DNA of 51,819 nt from Azonexus sp. (GTDB taxonomy: Bacteria > Pseudomonadota > Gammaproteobacteria > Burkholderiales > Rhodocyclaceae). Position numbers and translations under genes: made by a program. Positions 40,294 through 50,821 of this stretch are shown here, piece after piece; position 1 is the stretch's first letter, and every line of letters begins with the position of its first letter. The stretch covers positions 1-51,819 of the forward strand of contig JAGOBB010000017.1 in the NCBI GenBank assembly GCA_017983615.1, written 5' to 3'. A model generated the notes under the pieces. That model was not told where the DNA came from, made no database searches, and was given only the letters and a program-made list of their open reading frames with translations.

Positions 40294-40345
40294 GGATCGA
40301 GTTGCCTAGGATTTTGAGCTAACAGCTCTAACCCCTAGGCAACTA
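40294..40345 (+). repeat. Modular intergenic repeat, copy B (prs-rplY gap)
   Basis: A 19-bp word GGATCGAGTTGCCTAGGAT (40294-40312), exactly complementary to 27451-27469, then palindrome GAGCT-AAC-AGCTC (40316-40328), then CTAACCCCTAGGCAACTAGG with TAGGCAAC in tandem. The order of modules differs from copy A read in the same orientation. Confidence 0.75.
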
Positions 40346-40408
40346 GGCAACTGTTTTATCAACCTTCCCTTTCTGGTCGCGGATCGGGAAAAACTTTGGA
40401 GTATCACC

Positions 40409-41011
40409 ATGACTTTTGAACTAATCGCGCAAGCGCGTACGCTGCAGGGAACGGGTGCGAGCCGCCGCCTGCGTCGCGCTGCCAAGGTGCCTGGCATCGT
40501 TTACGGTGGCGGCGCCGCCCCGCAATCGATCGAAGTGGATCACAACGACCTGCTGCTGAAGCTGAAGAAGGAAGCCTTCCATTCTTCGATCATCAACCTC
40601 GTCATCGACGGCAAGAAGGAACAGGTCCTGCTGCGTGATACGCAAGTCCACGCCTACCGCCCGCTCGTCCACCACGTCGACTTCCAGCGCGTCGATGCCA
40701 CGCACGAACTGCACATCAAGGTGCCGCTGCACTTCGTCAACGAAGAAATCGCCCCGGGCGTCAAGCTCAATGGCGGCCTGGTCAACCACGTGATGACCGA
40801 AGTCGACGTCCAGTGCCTGGCCGGCGACCTGCCCGAGTTCATCGAAGTCGACCTCGCAGCCCTGAAGATTGGCGACAGCATTCACCTGTCCCAGCTCAAG
40901 CTGCCGAAGGGCGTCAAGCTGGCTCACCACACCTCTGACGACGTCGTCGTCGGCGTGGTTGGCAAGGGTGGCTCTTCCGAAGCCGCCGAAGGCGAAGCTG
41001 CTGCCGAGTAA
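40409..41011 (+). CDS. rplY: 50S ribosomal protein L25/Ctc
   Basis: A 200-residue long-form L25 (Ctc/TL5): an N-terminal 5S-rRNA-binding L25 domain ([17 protein letters not shown]) plus a C-terminal TL5 beta domain ([20 protein letters not shown]), ending in a Glu/Ala tail. ATG 40409 follows TTTGGAG. Between prs and pth, the standard position. Confidence 0.95.
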   Translation: MTFELIAQARTLQGTGASRRLRRAAKVPGIVYGGGAAPQSIEVDHNDLLLKLKKEAFHSSIINLVIDGKKEQVLLRDTQVHAYRPLVHHVDFQRVDATHELHIKVPLHFVNEEIAPGVKLNGGLVNHVMTEVDVQCLAGDLPEFIEVDLAALKIGDSIHLSQLKLPKGVKLAHHTSDDVVVGVVGKGGSSEAAEGEAAAE

Positions 41012-41033
41012 TCGCTGGCACCCCGCAGGAATG

Positions 41034-41067
41034 GCCGCCGCTGGCTTCATGCCGCCGGCGGCTTTTT
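41034..41067 (+). terminator. Terminator after rplY
   Basis: GCCGCCG (41034-41040) pairs with CGGCGGC (41056-41062), followed by five Ts (41063-41067). The pth start is 14 bases further on, so it may only reduce read-through. Confidence 0.65.
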
Positions 41068-41080
41068 CGCACTTATAGCC

Positions 41081-41659
41081 ATGAACGCTCCCCGCCTGAT
41101 CGTCGGTCTCGGCAACCCCGGCCCCGAATACGAAGCTACCCGGCACAATGTCGGGTTCTGGTTTGTCGACCATCTGGCCGACAAGCTGAAGGTCAGCCTT
41201 GCGCCGCAGGCCAAGTTTTTCGGCAAGGCGGCACGGGCCGGAGAGACCTGGCTGCTGCAGCCGACGACGTTCATGAACCGATCCGGCCAATCGGTGGCGG
41301 CGCTGGCCAATTTCTACAAGATTCCGCCGGACGAGATTCTCGTCATCCACGACGAGCTCGACCTGCCACCCGGCGGCATCCGCCTCAAGCAAGGCGGCGG
41401 CAACGGCGGCCACAACGGCCTGAAGGATATCCAGGCCAAGCTCGGCACGCCGGATTTCTGGCGCCTGCGCCTCGGCATCGGTCACCCGCGCACTCTGAAT
41501 CTGGCGCAGCAGGTCGTCGATTTCGTGCTGCACCAGCCGCGCAAGGAAGAACTGCCGGATATCGAACACGCCCTCGCCCGCTGCCTGCTGGCCTGGCCAA
41601 AAATTGCCGGCGGGGACTTTGCCGGCGCCCAACAACAGTTGCACGGCAAAGCCGTCTAA
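41081..41659 (+). CDS. pth: Peptidyl-tRNA hydrolase
   Basis: A 192-residue enzyme freeing stalled peptidyl-tRNAs. The N-terminal [18 protein letters not shown] holds the catalytic His; [19 protein letters not shown] and GGHNGLKDI are the substrate-binding motifs. Nine bases upstream of ychF. Confidence 0.97.
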   Translation: MNAPRLIVGLGNPGPEYEATRHNVGFWFVDHLADKLKVSLAPQAKFFGKAARAGETWLLQPTTFMNRSGQSVAALANFYKIPPDEILVIHDELDLPPGGIRLKQGGGNGGHNGLKDIQAKLGTPDFWRLRLGIGHPRTLNLAQQVVDFVLHQPRKEELPDIEHALARCLLAWPKIAGGDFAGAQQQLHGKAV

Positions 41660-41668
41660 GGAAAACCC

Positions 41669-42760
<1,092 letters not shown>

Positions 42761-42809
42761 GTTTTCAGGTAGATTCGTTACTGTCCGTCTATTTCGTTAC
42801 CAAGGTTCA

Positions 42810-44558
42810 GTGACCCCGCCGACCGCGCCAGCCAATACCCTGATTTCCTCGCCGGACCAGCAAACGCCGTCCGCCGCGGTATTGCTTCGTGCCTATGAAC
42901 AGAGTCACGAAGCGATTATGGTCACCAGCGCCGATAACCTGATCGTTGCCGTCAATGGGGCTTTTTGCCGGCTGAGCGGTTATACGCCAGACGAACTGAT
43001 CGGCCGCAATCCGCGCATTCTGGCGGCCGGCCGGGCCAGCCCGGAGTTCTATTCGGCAATGTGGACGGCGCTGAAGACCCGGGATTTCTGGGAAGGCGAG
43101 ATCTGGAACAAGCGCAAGGATGGCACCGCCTATCCACGCTGGCTGAAAATCGCCGTTCTCCGAAACGCCGATGGCAGCGTGCAGAACCACGTGGCCAATT
43201 TCACCGACATCTCGGCCAGCAAGGAAGTCGCCGAGCGGCTGGCTTACCTGGCCTATCACGACCCGCTGACCAACCTGCCCAACCGGCTGGCCTTCGAGTC
43301 GCAACTGGCCCAGTCGCTGCGCATCTGCGAGCGTGAGAATCACCAGCTCGCGCTGATGCTGATCGACCTCGACAATTTCAAGAACATCAACGACACGCTG
43401 GGCCATCAGGTTGGCGACGAACTGCTGCAAAAAGTGGCGCTGCGCCTGCGCGAATGCGTGCGTTCGAGCGATCTGGTGGCGCGCATCGGCGGCGACGAGT
43501 TCGTCGTCGTCCTGCCCGAGATCGAAACGCCGCTGACCGCCGCCCGCGTCGCCAGCAAGATCCAGAGCCAGCTGGCCGACAATTACCGGATCGGCGAGCA
43601 CGTGCTCTATGCGACGCCGAGCATCGGTATCAGCCTGTTCCCGATCGAGGGCGCCGACCCCGGCACGCTGCTGCGCAACGCCGATACGGCGATGTACCAC
43701 GCCAAGAGCGCCGGCCGGAACAACCACCAGTTCTATACGGCACGGATGAATGAAGCGGCCGGCGAACGGCTGCAGATGGAAAACGAGCTGCGCCAGGCCA
43801 TTTCCGCCATTGCCCCGGGACACAGCGAATTCTCGGTTCACTTCCAGCCGCAGATCCAGACGGCGACCGGCCGCGTCATCGGCCTCGAAGCGCTGCTTCG
43901 CTGGAACAGCCCGAGCTTCGGTTCCGTCCCGCCGTTGCGCTTCATCACCATCGCCGAGGAAACCGGCCTGATCCAGCCACTCGGCGACTGGGTCATCTGG
44001 GAGACCTGCCGGTTGATTCGCTGTTTCAAGCAGCAGGGAATTGACGGCATCCGGATCGCCATCAACATCTCGGCCCAGCAATTGCGCCACGAAAACCTGT
44101 TGCTGCTGGTGCGTGGCGCGCTGGCCTGCTACGAACTGGCGCCGGAAGACATCGAGTTCGAAGTCACCGAGAGCACGGCCATGGAGAACCCGGAAACGAC
44201 GCTGTCCATCCTCGATCAGTTGTCGGCCATGGGCATCATGCTGGCCATCGACGACTTTGGCACCGGCTATTCCTCGCTCGCCTACCTGAAGCACCTGCCG
44301 ATCCAGCGCCTGAAGCTCGACCGCTCCTTCGTCAAGGACATCGAGACCGATGCCAACGATGCCGCCATCTGTACCGCGACCATCGCGCTCGGACACAGCC
44401 TGGGGCTGGAACTGGTCGCAGAAGGCGTCGAAACCGACATGCAGCGCGCCTTCCTGGCCAGCCTCGGCTGCGACACGCTGCAGGGCTTCCTGTACAGCAA
44501 GCCGATGCCTTTCGAGGAAACGCTGGCTTATCTGAAAGCCGAGAAGATCAGCGGATAA
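42810..44558 (+). CDS. PAS-GGDEF-EAL cyclic-di-GMP protein
   Basis: A 582-residue cytosolic protein: PAS (about 25-145), GGDEF domain with GGDEF at 227-231 and an intact I-site R218-x-x-D221, then an EAL domain starting with E360-A-L-L and containing IDDFGTGYSSL and DRSFV. Both catalytic signatures are intact, so it may make and degrade c-di-GMP, with product inhibition of synthesis. The start is GTG 42810. The 3' end overlaps the convergent spermidine-synthase-like gene by 11 bases. Confidence 0.92.
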   Translation: MTPPTAPANTLISSPDQQTPSAAVLLRAYEQSHEAIMVTSADNLIVAVNGAFCRLSGYTPDELIGRNPRILAAGRASPEFYSAMWTALKTRDFWEGEIWNKRKDGTAYPRWLKIAVLRNADGSVQNHVANFTDISASKEVAERLAYLAYHDPLTNLPNRLAFESQLAQSLRICERENHQLALMLIDLDNFKNINDTLGHQVGDELLQKVALRLRECVRSSDLVARIGGDEFVVVLPEIETPLTAARVASKIQSQLADNYRIGEHVLYATPSIGISLFPIEGADPGTLLRNADTAMYHAKSAGRNNHQFYTARMNEAAGERLQMENELRQAISAIAPGHSEFSVHFQPQIQTATGRVIGLEALLRWNSPSFGSVPPLRFITIAEETGLIQPLGDWVIWETCRLIRCFKQQGIDGIRIAINISAQQLRHENLLLLVRGALACYELAPEDIEFEVTESTAMENPETTLSILDQLSAMGIMLAIDDFGTGYSSLAYLKHLPIQRLKLDRSFVKDIETDANDAAICTATIALGHSLGLELVAEGVETDMQRAFLASLGCDTLQGFLYSKPMPFEETLAYLKAEKISG

Positions 44559-46047
44559 CCTTCCGCCATTCGGCCTCGAAGTAGCGCACCAACACCTGAT
44601 TGTTCAGCTGATTCACTTCAGCCGGGACGCGCGCCATGTCGGCCGGGAAGACGAACAGGCCGGGCAGGGTTTCCGAAGTCAAAAAACGGGTATTTGGGGG
44701 GGCAACCGTAGCATTCTGGAATTCCTGGCGCCCGGCAAGGATGAAACCCCATTCGCCGAATGACGGCACCAGCGCGTGATACGGCGCCGTCTTGAAACCG
44801 GCTGCTTCCAGCGTCGTCACCACGCACCAGAAGGATTGCCGGGCGTAGAGCGGCGAAGTGGACTGGACGACGACCCGTCCGTGCGCCGACAGGCGCTTTT
44901 CGAGCAGCCGGTAGAAAGCCGAGGTGTACAGCTTGCCAAGCGCGAAGTTGGCCGGATCGGGGAAGTCGATGACGATGAAGTCGAAGTACTCGCGGCTGTC
45001 CTCCAGCCATTGCAGGGCGTCGGCGTTCAGCACCTTGACGCGTTCCGACTTCAGCGCCCCCTCGTTCAGCGCGACCAGCGCCGGCGCCGTGGCGAACAAT
45101 TCGGTCATCGCCGGATCGAGATCGACCAGCGTCACCGATTCGACGTTCGGGTACTTCAATACCTCGCGCACCGCCAGCCCGTCGCCGCCGCCCAGCACCA
45201 GCACGCGCTTCGCCCCCGGCAGGCCGGCCAGCCCGGGATGGACCAGCGCCTCGTGGTAGCGGTATTCGTCGTGCGACGAGAACTGCAGGTTATTGTTGAG
45301 GAAGAGCCGCAGGTCGTCGCGCCAGCGGGTGACGACGATACGCTGGTAGGGCGTCGTCTCGGCATGGACGATCTCGTCGGCGTAAAGGTGCGCCTCGGCG
45401 AAGGTGGTCAATTGCCCTGCCCCGGCAAAGCCGATGGCGAGCAGCCCGAAGACGCTCCAGCTTTGCACCGCCAGCCAGCGGCGGCCGGGCAACTGGTCGT
45501 GGAAAAGATGCAGCGCCCACAGCGCGACGGCGACATTGAGCACGCCAAAGAGCAGCCCGGTGCGGATCATGCCCAATTGCGGCGCCAGCACCAGCGGAAA
45601 CAGGATGGACACCGCCAGTGCGCCGAGATAATCGAAAGTGAGCACTTGCGACACGAGATCCTTGAAGGCCAGCTCGCGCTTCAGGATGCGCATGACCAGC
45701 GGGATTTCCAGGCCGACCAGCACGCCGACGCCGAACACCGCCAGATAGAGCACCAGCTTGAACGGCCCGCCCAGCCAGGTGAAGACCAGAAACAGGCCGA
45801 CCGCCGAAAAGCCGCCGAGCAGCCCGACCATCAGCTCGATCTGGATGAAGCGCCCGACCAGGTCGCGGGTGATGTATTTGGACAGCCACGAGCCGGCGCC
45901 CATGGCGAACAGGTAGGTGCCGATCACCGTCGAGAACTGCATCACCGAGTCGCCCAGCAGGTAGGACGACAGCGCGCCGGCGATCAGCTCGTAGGCCAGC
46001 CCGCAGGAGGCAATGACGAAGACGGAGAAAAGGAGGGCGTGACGCAT
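44548..46047 (-). CDS. Membrane-anchored polyamine aminopropyltransferase-like protein
   Basis: A 499-residue protein: about seven hydrophobic helices over residues 1-215, then a spermidine-synthase Rossmann domain. SAM-type loop VLVLGGGDGLAVREV (about 281-295), acidic VDLDP, and catalytic-region IDFPDPAN (near 360) are intact. Soluble relatives transfer aminopropyl groups to putrescine; the role of the membrane-fused form is less clear. ATG 46047 is preferred to the frame opening at 46089. A copy of the dispersed element near the 3' end encodes NATVAPPN. Divergent from the YceI gene. Confidence 0.85.
   Translation of the reverse strand: MRHALLFSVFVIASCGLAYELIAGALSSYLLGDSVMQFSTVIGTYLFAMGAGSWLSKYITRDLVGRFIQIELMVGLLGGFSAVGLFLVFTWLGGPFKLVLYLAVFGVGVLVGLEIPLVMRILKRELAFKDLVSQVLTFDYLGALAVSILFPLVLAPQLGMIRTGLLFGVLNVAVALWALHLFHDQLPGRRWLAVQSWSVFGLLAIGFAGAGQLTTFAEAHLYADEIVHAETTPYQRIVVTRWRDDLRLFLNNNLQFSSHDEYRYHEALVHPGLAGLPGAKRVLVLGGGDGLAVREVLKYPNVESVTLVDLDPAMTELFATAPALVALNEGALKSERVKVLNADALQWLEDSREYFDFIVIDFPDPANFALGKLYTSAFYRLLEKRLSAHGRVVVQSTSPLYARQSFWCVVTTLEAAGFKTAPYHALVPSFGEWGFILAGRQEFQNATVAPPNTRFLTSETLPGLFVFPADMARVPAEVNQLNNQVLVRYFEAEWRKVIR
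44677..44717 (-). repeat. Dispersed uptake-sequence-like element, copy 6 (degenerate)
   Basis: Core AGAATGCTACGGTT (44704-44717, minus orientation) differs from consensus at the 5' end; a C7-A3 run and T6 follow. The most diverged copy, inside the spermidine-synthase-like gene. Confidence 0.65.
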
Positions 46048-46136
46048 GGGCCGGAATGCTAACCTGAAATCCGGGGAACGGCTCTGCACTGCCGCGGTCT
46101 GAAGGGCATCGCTTTTCTGGTTTTTGCCCTTTTTTC

Positions 46137-46730
46137 ATGCCGACCGCGCCCTTTCGGAAGTCCCCTTGGGGGATAGCATTCCTCTGCACCCTCTTCCTCG
46201 CCGCCTTCGCGCCGCTCACTCAGGCCGCCGAATACGCCATCGACCCCACGCACACCTACGCCAGCTTCGAAATCGACCACCATGGCTTCTCGACGCAGCG
46301 CGGCTGGTTCAACCAGACCAGCGGCGTCGTCGATTTCGATCCCGAAGCCAAAACCGGCCGCGTGGACATCCGCATCGCCGTCGCCTCGCTCGACACCGGC
46401 ATGGCCAAGCGCGACGAAATCCTGCTCGGCGAAAACTGGTTCAAGGCCAAGGACTTTCCGGACATCCTGTTCCGCAGCGACAAGCTGGTGTTCACCGACG
46501 ACAAGCTGACCGCCGTCGAAGGCCAGCTGGTCATGCTCGGCGAAATCCGGCCCATGCGACTGGAAGTCAGCCGCTTCAAATGCGGCCTCAACCTGGCCAA
46601 CCGCAAGCGCGGCTGCGGCGCCGACGCCTTGGGCACGCTGCGCCGCTCCGAGTTCGGCATGCAGCAGGGCATCCCCTTTATCGGCGATGAGGTGCGCCTG
46701 CGCATCCAGGTCGAAGCCTACCTGCCCTGA
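46137..46730 (+). CDS. YceI family periplasmic protein
   Basis: A 197-residue protein with a signal peptide (IAFLCTLFLAAFAPLTQAA) and a YceI lipocalin-like barrel (YAIDPTHTYASFEIDHHGFS, GRVDIRIAVASLDTGMAKRD, GLNLANRKRGCGADALG). YceI barrels bind isoprenoid or polyisoprenoid chains; the ligand is not known here. No cytochrome b561 gene is adjacent, unlike many yceI loci. Confidence 0.9.
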   Translation: MPTAPFRKSPWGIAFLCTLFLAAFAPLTQAAEYAIDPTHTYASFEIDHHGFSTQRGWFNQTSGVVDFDPEAKTGRVDIRIAVASLDTGMAKRDEILLGENWFKAKDFPDILFRSDKLVFTDDKLTAVEGQLVMLGEIRPMRLEVSRFKCGLNLANRKRGCGADALGTLRRSEFGMQQGIPFIGDEVRLRIQVEAYLP

Positions 46731-46842
46731 GAAGCGCTAACAAAATACCCCTGGCGTTGTTGGACCTCCTCGCCGTACTACTCGTACTGTCTTCCTCGGT
46801 CCGCCTAGCCAGGGCCGCTTCGCTGCATTTTGTTAGCGCTTC
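46731..46842 (+). repeat. 112-bp inverted-repeat hairpin element (MITE/REP-like)
   Basis: Perfect 16-bp terminal inverted repeats (GAAGCGCTAACAAAAT at 46731-46746; complement at 46827-46842). Nested pairs continue inward: CCCTGGC/GCCAGGG (46749-46755, 46808-46814), GGACC/GGTCC, and an apical GTAC-TACTC-GTAC. The whole unit can fold into one long imperfect hairpin. It begins directly after the YceI stop codon. No ORF inside. Confidence 0.85.
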
Positions 46843-46937
46843 CACGTCCGGAAACCGCCGGCGCCTTACCAAAGTCGTGTGCTAACGCGCTGTTTCTGCG
46901 AAAATAGCAGCCCTTTTCGCTGTTCCCGGAAGCCCCC

Positions 46938-48059
46938 ATGCCCCCGCACCCCGCCATTGCCAATACCGCCGAGATCGTCGCCGAACTCAAGGCCGGCCGC
47001 ATGGTCATCCTGGTCGATGAAGAAGACCGCGAAAACGAAGGCGACCTGGTCATGGCCGCCGAGCACATCACGCCGGAAGCGATCAACTTCATGGCCAAAT
47101 ATGGCCGCGGCCTGATCTGCCTGACGCTGACCGAAGCGCGCTGCAAGAAGCTCGGCCTGGCCCAGATGGCGACCAACAACAAGACCCAGTACGGCACCGC
47201 CTTCACCGTCTCCATCGAAGCCGCCGAAGGCGTCACCACCGGCATTTCGGCCGCCGACCGGGCGCGCACCATCCAGGTCGCCGTGGCCAAGAACACGACC
47301 ATCGACGACATCGTCCAGCCCGGCCACGTCTTCCCGATCACCGCCCGCGAAGGCGGCGTGCTGGTCCGCGCCGGCCACACCGAAGCCGGCTGCGACCTCG
47401 CTGGCATGGCCGGTCTAGAACCGTCCTCGGTGATCTGCGAAATCATGAACGACGACGGCACGATGGCCCGCCTGCCGGAACTGATGGAATTCGCCAAAGA
47501 GCACGCGCTGAAGATCGGCACCATCGCCGACCTGATCCATTTCCGCGCCTCGTCCGAAAAGCTGGTCGAACGCGTCACCAGCAAGACCATCAGCACCGCG
47601 CACGGCGACTTCGCACTGCACGCCTATGTCGACCGCGCCAGCGGCGCCACCCACCTGGCGCTGGTCAAGGGCGCCATCCCGGCCGGCGGCGAAACCCTGG
47701 TCCGCGTCCATGAACCGCTGTCGGTGCTCGACTTCCTCGACCCGAGCAGCAAGCAGCAATCCTTCTCGATCGATCAGGCGCAGGCTGCCATGGCCCAGAA
47801 CGGCCACGGCGTCATCGTCCTGATGCACCGCGCCGAAGACGGCGAAGCGCTGATCACCCGGCTGACCGGCCGGGTTGACGCCAATTCGCCGCGCCCCCAG
47901 ACCAAGTGGGACCCGCGTACCTACGGCATCGGCGCCCAGATCCTGCGCGATGTCGGCGTCACCAAGATGCGCCTGCTCTCCAGCCCGCGCAAGATGCCCT
48001 CGATGACCGGCTTCGGGCTGGAAGTCACCGGTTTCGTCACCTCACCCGCCGAGCTATAA
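46938..48059 (+). CDS. ribB: 3,4-Dihydroxy-2-butanone-4-phosphate synthase with degenerate GTP cyclohydrolase II domain
   Basis: A 373-residue riboflavin-pathway enzyme. The N-terminal RibB domain is intact: [17 protein letters not shown] (acidic loop) and [20 protein letters not shown]. The C-terminal half has the cyclohydrolase II fold but lacks the zinc cysteines and catalytic segment (the region reads [20 protein letters not shown]), matching the RibBX variant of proteobacteria, so a separate RibA is needed. No FMN riboswitch is visible in the 95-base leader after the hairpin element. ribH follows after four bases. Confidence 0.92.
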   Translation: MPPHPAIANTAEIVAELKAGRMVILVDEEDRENEGDLVMAAEHITPEAINFMAKYGRGLICLTLTEARCKKLGLAQMATNNKTQYGTAFTVSIEAAEGVTTGISAADRARTIQVAVAKNTTIDDIVQPGHVFPITAREGGVLVRAGHTEAGCDLAGMAGLEPSSVICEIMNDDGTMARLPELMEFAKEHALKIGTIADLIHFRASSEKLVERVTSKTISTAHGDFALHAYVDRASGATHLALVKGAIPAGGETLVRVHEPLSVLDFLDPSSKQQSFSIDQAQAAMAQNGHGVIVLMHRAEDGEALITRLTGRVDANSPRPQTKWDPRTYGIGAQILRDVGVTKMRLLSSPRKMPSMTGFGLEVTGFVTSPAEL

Positions 48060-48063
48060 CACC

Positions 48064-48537
48064 ATGTCCCGCTTCGACAACGTCTACGAATACGACACCA
48101 ACCTCAACGGCGCCGGCCTGAAGATCGGCATCGTGATGAGCCGCTTCAACCTGCCGGTCTGCGAAGGCCTGCTCTCCGCCTGCGTCGCCGAACTGAAGCG
48201 CCTCGGCGTCGCCGACGGTGACATGGCCATCGCCACCTGCCCGGGTGCGCTGGAAATCCCGCTGATCCTGCAAACGATGGCCAACAGCGGCAAATACGAC
48301 GCGCTGGTGGCGCTCGGCGCCGTCATCCGCGGCGAAACCTACCACTTCGAGGTGGTTTCCAACGACTCCTGCCGCGCCATCATGGAAGTCCAGCTCGACA
48401 ACGGGCTACCCATCGCCAACGGCATCCTGACCTGCGAATCCGACGAGCAGGCCGAAGTCCGCATGCAACCCAAGGGCGCCGACTGCGCCCAGGCCGCCGT
48501 CGAAATGGCCAATCTCCAGAAAGCAATCGCCCAATGA
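48064..48537 (+). CDS. ribH: 6,7-Dimethyl-8-ribityllumazine synthase
   Basis: A 157-residue lumazine synthase joining the RibB product to the ribitylamino-pyrimidine. [24 protein letters not shown], and [19 protein letters not shown] with the catalytic His are all present. The stop overlaps nusB (ATGA). Confidence 0.96.
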   Translation: MSRFDNVYEYDTNLNGAGLKIGIVMSRFNLPVCEGLLSACVAELKRLGVADGDMAIATCPGALEIPLILQTMANSGKYDALVALGAVIRGETYHFEVVSNDSCRAIMEVQLDNGLPIANGILTCESDEQAEVRMQPKGADCAQAAVEMANLQKAIAQ

Positions 48538-49022
48538 CCACCTTCGCCAGCGACACCACCCAACCGGAAGAACCCAAGGCGCCGCCCAAGTCGGCTCGCC
48601 GCCGGGCTCGCGAATTTGTCATCCAGGGCCTCTACCAGTGGCGCGTCGGCGGTGCCGACGAAGCCGCCATCGAAGCCTATGCGCCGGAAATGGAAGGCTT
48701 CGCCAAGGCCGACCGCGAATTCTTCGTCGGCACGCTGCGCGGCGTCATGGCCCAGCACGAAAAGCTGATCGAGCAGATTTCCACCCACATCGACCGCCCG
48801 TTCACCGATCTCTCGCCGGTCGAAGCCTGCATCCTGATGATGGGCAGCTTCGAGATGCTCAACCATCCCGAAACGCCCTACCGCGTGATCATCAACGAGG
48901 CCATCGAGCTGACCAAGTCCTTCGGCGGCACCGACGGCCACAAGTACGTCAACGGCGTGCTCGACAAGGTCGCCAGCGTGCTGCGCCCGGCCGAAGTGGC
49001 GGCGCGCAAGAAGGGCAAGTAA
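48534..49022 (+). CDS. nusB: Transcription antitermination factor NusB
   Basis: A 162-residue all-helical RNA-binding protein that loads with NusE/S10 on boxA in rRNA leaders. [16 protein letters not shown] and the C-terminal [30 protein letters not shown] are signatures. An N-terminal 20-residue Pro/Thr-rich extension is slightly longer than in E. coli. Confidence 0.96.
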   Translation: MTTFASDTTQPEEPKAPPKSARRRAREFVIQGLYQWRVGGADEAAIEAYAPEMEGFAKADREFFVGTLRGVMAQHEKLIEQISTHIDRPFTDLSPVEACILMMGSFEMLNHPETPYRVIINEAIELTKSFGGTDGHKYVNGVLDKVASVLRPAEVAARKKGK

Positions 49023-49028
49023 GCCCCG

Positions 49029-50018
49029 ATGCCTGGCGAATTCGCGCTGATCGACAAGTACTTCGCCCGGCCCACCCCCTCGGCCGTCCTCGGCCCCGGC
49101 GACGACTGCGCCCTGCTCCAGCCGACGCCCGGCAAGCAATTGGCCGTGACCACCGACATGCTGGTCGCCGGCACCCATTTCCTGCCCGACACCAATCCCA
49201 GGAACCTCGGCTGGAAAGCGCTCGCCGTCAATCTCTCCGACCTCGCCGCAATGGGGGCCCAGCCGCGCTGGGTGACGCTGGCCGGCGCCATGCCGACGGT
49301 CGATGAAGCGTGGATCGCCCAATTTGCAGAAGGCTTCTTCGCCTGCGCCGCCGAATACGGCGTCGATGTCGTCGGTGGCGACACCACCAAGGGCCCGCTC
49401 AACCTCTGCATCACCGCCATGGGCGAAGTCGAACCGGGCCAGGCCCTGCGCCGCGACGGCGCCAAAGCCGGCGACCAGATATGGGTGTCCGGCCGCCCCG
49501 GGCTGGCCAGCCTCGGCCTCGCCCACCTGCAGGGCAAAGTTAAACTGCCCGAGCCGTGGCCGCGCCTGTGCGTCGCTGCCCTCGAAAAGCCCCGCCCACG
49601 CGTCGCCCTCGGGCTGGCGCTGAATGGCATCGCCAGCGCCGCCATCGACGTATCCGACGGCCTGCTCGCCGACCTCGGCCACATCGCCGAACGCTCGGCC
49701 TGCGCCGCCTCGGTCAAGCTCGTCCAGCTGCCGCACCTGCGCGACCTGGCCGGTAGCGGCGACAGCTACGACGCCGACCTGCGCCGCTTCGCCCTCGACT
49801 GCCAGCTGGCCGGCGGCGACGACTACGAACTGTGCTTCACTGCCCCCGGCACGCAAAGCCTGGCCATCGCCCAGATCGCCGCCCGCCTCGAACTGCCGCT
49901 CTGGAACATCGGTGAAATGACCGCCGGCCCGACCGGTGAAGTCAGCGTTCTCGACCCGGACGGCAAGCCCGTCGAATTCGCGCGCAAGGGATACGACCAC
50001 TTTGGCAACCAAGCCTAG
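49029..50018 (+). CDS. thiL: Thiamine-monophosphate kinase
   Basis: A 329-residue PurM-like kinase making thiamine diphosphate. GPGDDCALL, VTTDMLVAGTHF, VVGGDTTKGPL and AIDVSDGLLADLGH are the ATP, Mg and substrate motifs. It overlaps the pgpA start by 17 bases. Confidence 0.96.
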   Translation: MPGEFALIDKYFARPTPSAVLGPGDDCALLQPTPGKQLAVTTDMLVAGTHFLPDTNPRNLGWKALAVNLSDLAAMGAQPRWVTLAGAMPTVDEAWIAQFAEGFFACAAEYGVDVVGGDTTKGPLNLCITAMGEVEPGQALRRDGAKAGDQIWVSGRPGLASLGLAHLQGKVKLPEPWPRLCVAALEKPRPRVALGLALNGIASAAIDVSDGLLADLGHIAERSACAASVKLVQLPHLRDLAGSGDSYDADLRRFALDCQLAGGDDYELCFTAPGTQSLAIAQIAARLELPLWNIGEMTAGPTGEVSVLDPDGKPVEFARKGYDHFGNQA

Positions 50019-50487
50019 CCTCAAGCTGCTGCTCGCCCACCCGGCGCACTTCTTCGCGCTCGGCTGCGGCAGCGGCCTGGCCCCCAAGGCGCCGGGGACC
50101 TTTGGTACGCTGTTCGCGTGGTTCACCTTCGCGCTGTTCCACCACCACTTTTCCGATTTTGGCCTTATTTTTTTGCTGACCGTAGCATTTGCTGCTGGCA
50201 TCTGGTTCATCGACGTCACCGGCAAGGCTATTGGCGATCCCGACCACGGCAGCATCGTCTGGGACGAAATCGTCCCCTTCTGGCTCGTCCTGCTGCTGAC
50301 GCCGGATACCTTCTTCTGGCAGCTCACCGCCTTCATGCTGTTCCGCTACTTCGACATCACCAAGCCCCAGCCGGCCCGCTACTTCGACCAGCACGTCAAG
50401 AACGGCTTCGGCGTCATGGCCGACGACCTGGTCGCCGCCGGCTACACCCTGTTCTGCCTCGCCCTGCTCAAGATCGTTCTCTCCTGA
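50002..50487 (+). CDS. pgpA: Phosphatidylglycerophosphatase A
   Basis: A 161-residue inner-membrane phosphatase of phosphatidylglycerol synthesis. GCGSGLAPKAPGTFGTL is the N-terminal signature, then membrane helices, and HGSIVWDEIVPFW the acidic catalytic segment. TTG 50002, within thiL, is the only start giving the complete family N-terminus. A copy of the dispersed element encodes LLTVAFA in a membrane helix. Confidence 0.94.
   Translation: MATKPSLKLLLAHPAHFFALGCGSGLAPKAPGTFGTLFAWFTFALFHHHFSDFGLIFLLTVAFAAGIWFIDVTGKAIGDPDHGSIVWDEIVPFWLVLLLTPDTFFWQLTAFMLFRYFDITKPQPARYFDQHVKNGFGVMADDLVAAGYTLFCLALLKIVLS
50152..50192 (-). repeat. Dispersed uptake-sequence-like element, copy 7
   Basis: Perfect 15-bp core at 50178-50192 (minus orientation), then A7 and GGCCAAAATCGG. 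Inside pgpA; read on the plus strand it gives LLTVAFA. Confidence 0.85.
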
Positions 50488-50542
50488 CGCCGCCCTGCAA
50501 CAGGCATAGAATGAAGAGGTTCCTATTACAGGGAGCTTCATC

Positions 50543-50821
50543 ATGAGCCACAAGCACGCCCACCTGATGCGCAGCATCTTCCAGGACCCGCCCTCGGCGA
50601 ACATCCACTGGCGCGAAATCGAATCGCTGCTCAAGCACCTCGGCGCCGACGTCGAACCCTCGCACGGCGCCCGCTTCAAGATCACCCTGAACAAGGTCGA
50701 AGCCTTCCTGCACCACCCGCACAACAGCAGCACCTGCAGCAAGACCGACATCAAGGCCATCCGCGAAGTGCTGACCCACGCCGGGGTCACGCTATCGGCC
50801 TACGAGGCCGGCGAAGCCTGA
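50543..50821 (+). CDS. Orphan HicA-like protein
   Basis: A 92-residue protein resembling the HicA-like branch with IHWREIESLLKHLGA near the start and FLHHPH in the middle. Classical HicA toxins are small dsRBD-fold mRNA interferases with an active His in GSH; here the equivalent segment is HGARFKI. No hicB antitoxin follows; the next gene is a cupin. It may be a domesticated non-toxic relative. ATG 50543 follows AGGGAG. Confidence 0.75.
   Translation: MSHKHAHLMRSIFQDPPSANIHWREIESLLKHLGADVEPSHGARFKITLNKVEAFLHHPHNSSTCSKTDIKAIREVLTHAGVTLSAYEAGEA

Noticed and set aside
46843-46937. FMN riboswitch ahead of ribB
   Set aside because: The conserved RFN-box sequence blocks are not present in this short leader.
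48339-50336. 665-codon minus-strand frame opposite nusB-thiL-pgpA
   Set aside because: Antisense shadow of recognised genes, low-complexity Gly/Ala/Arg composition and no known domain.
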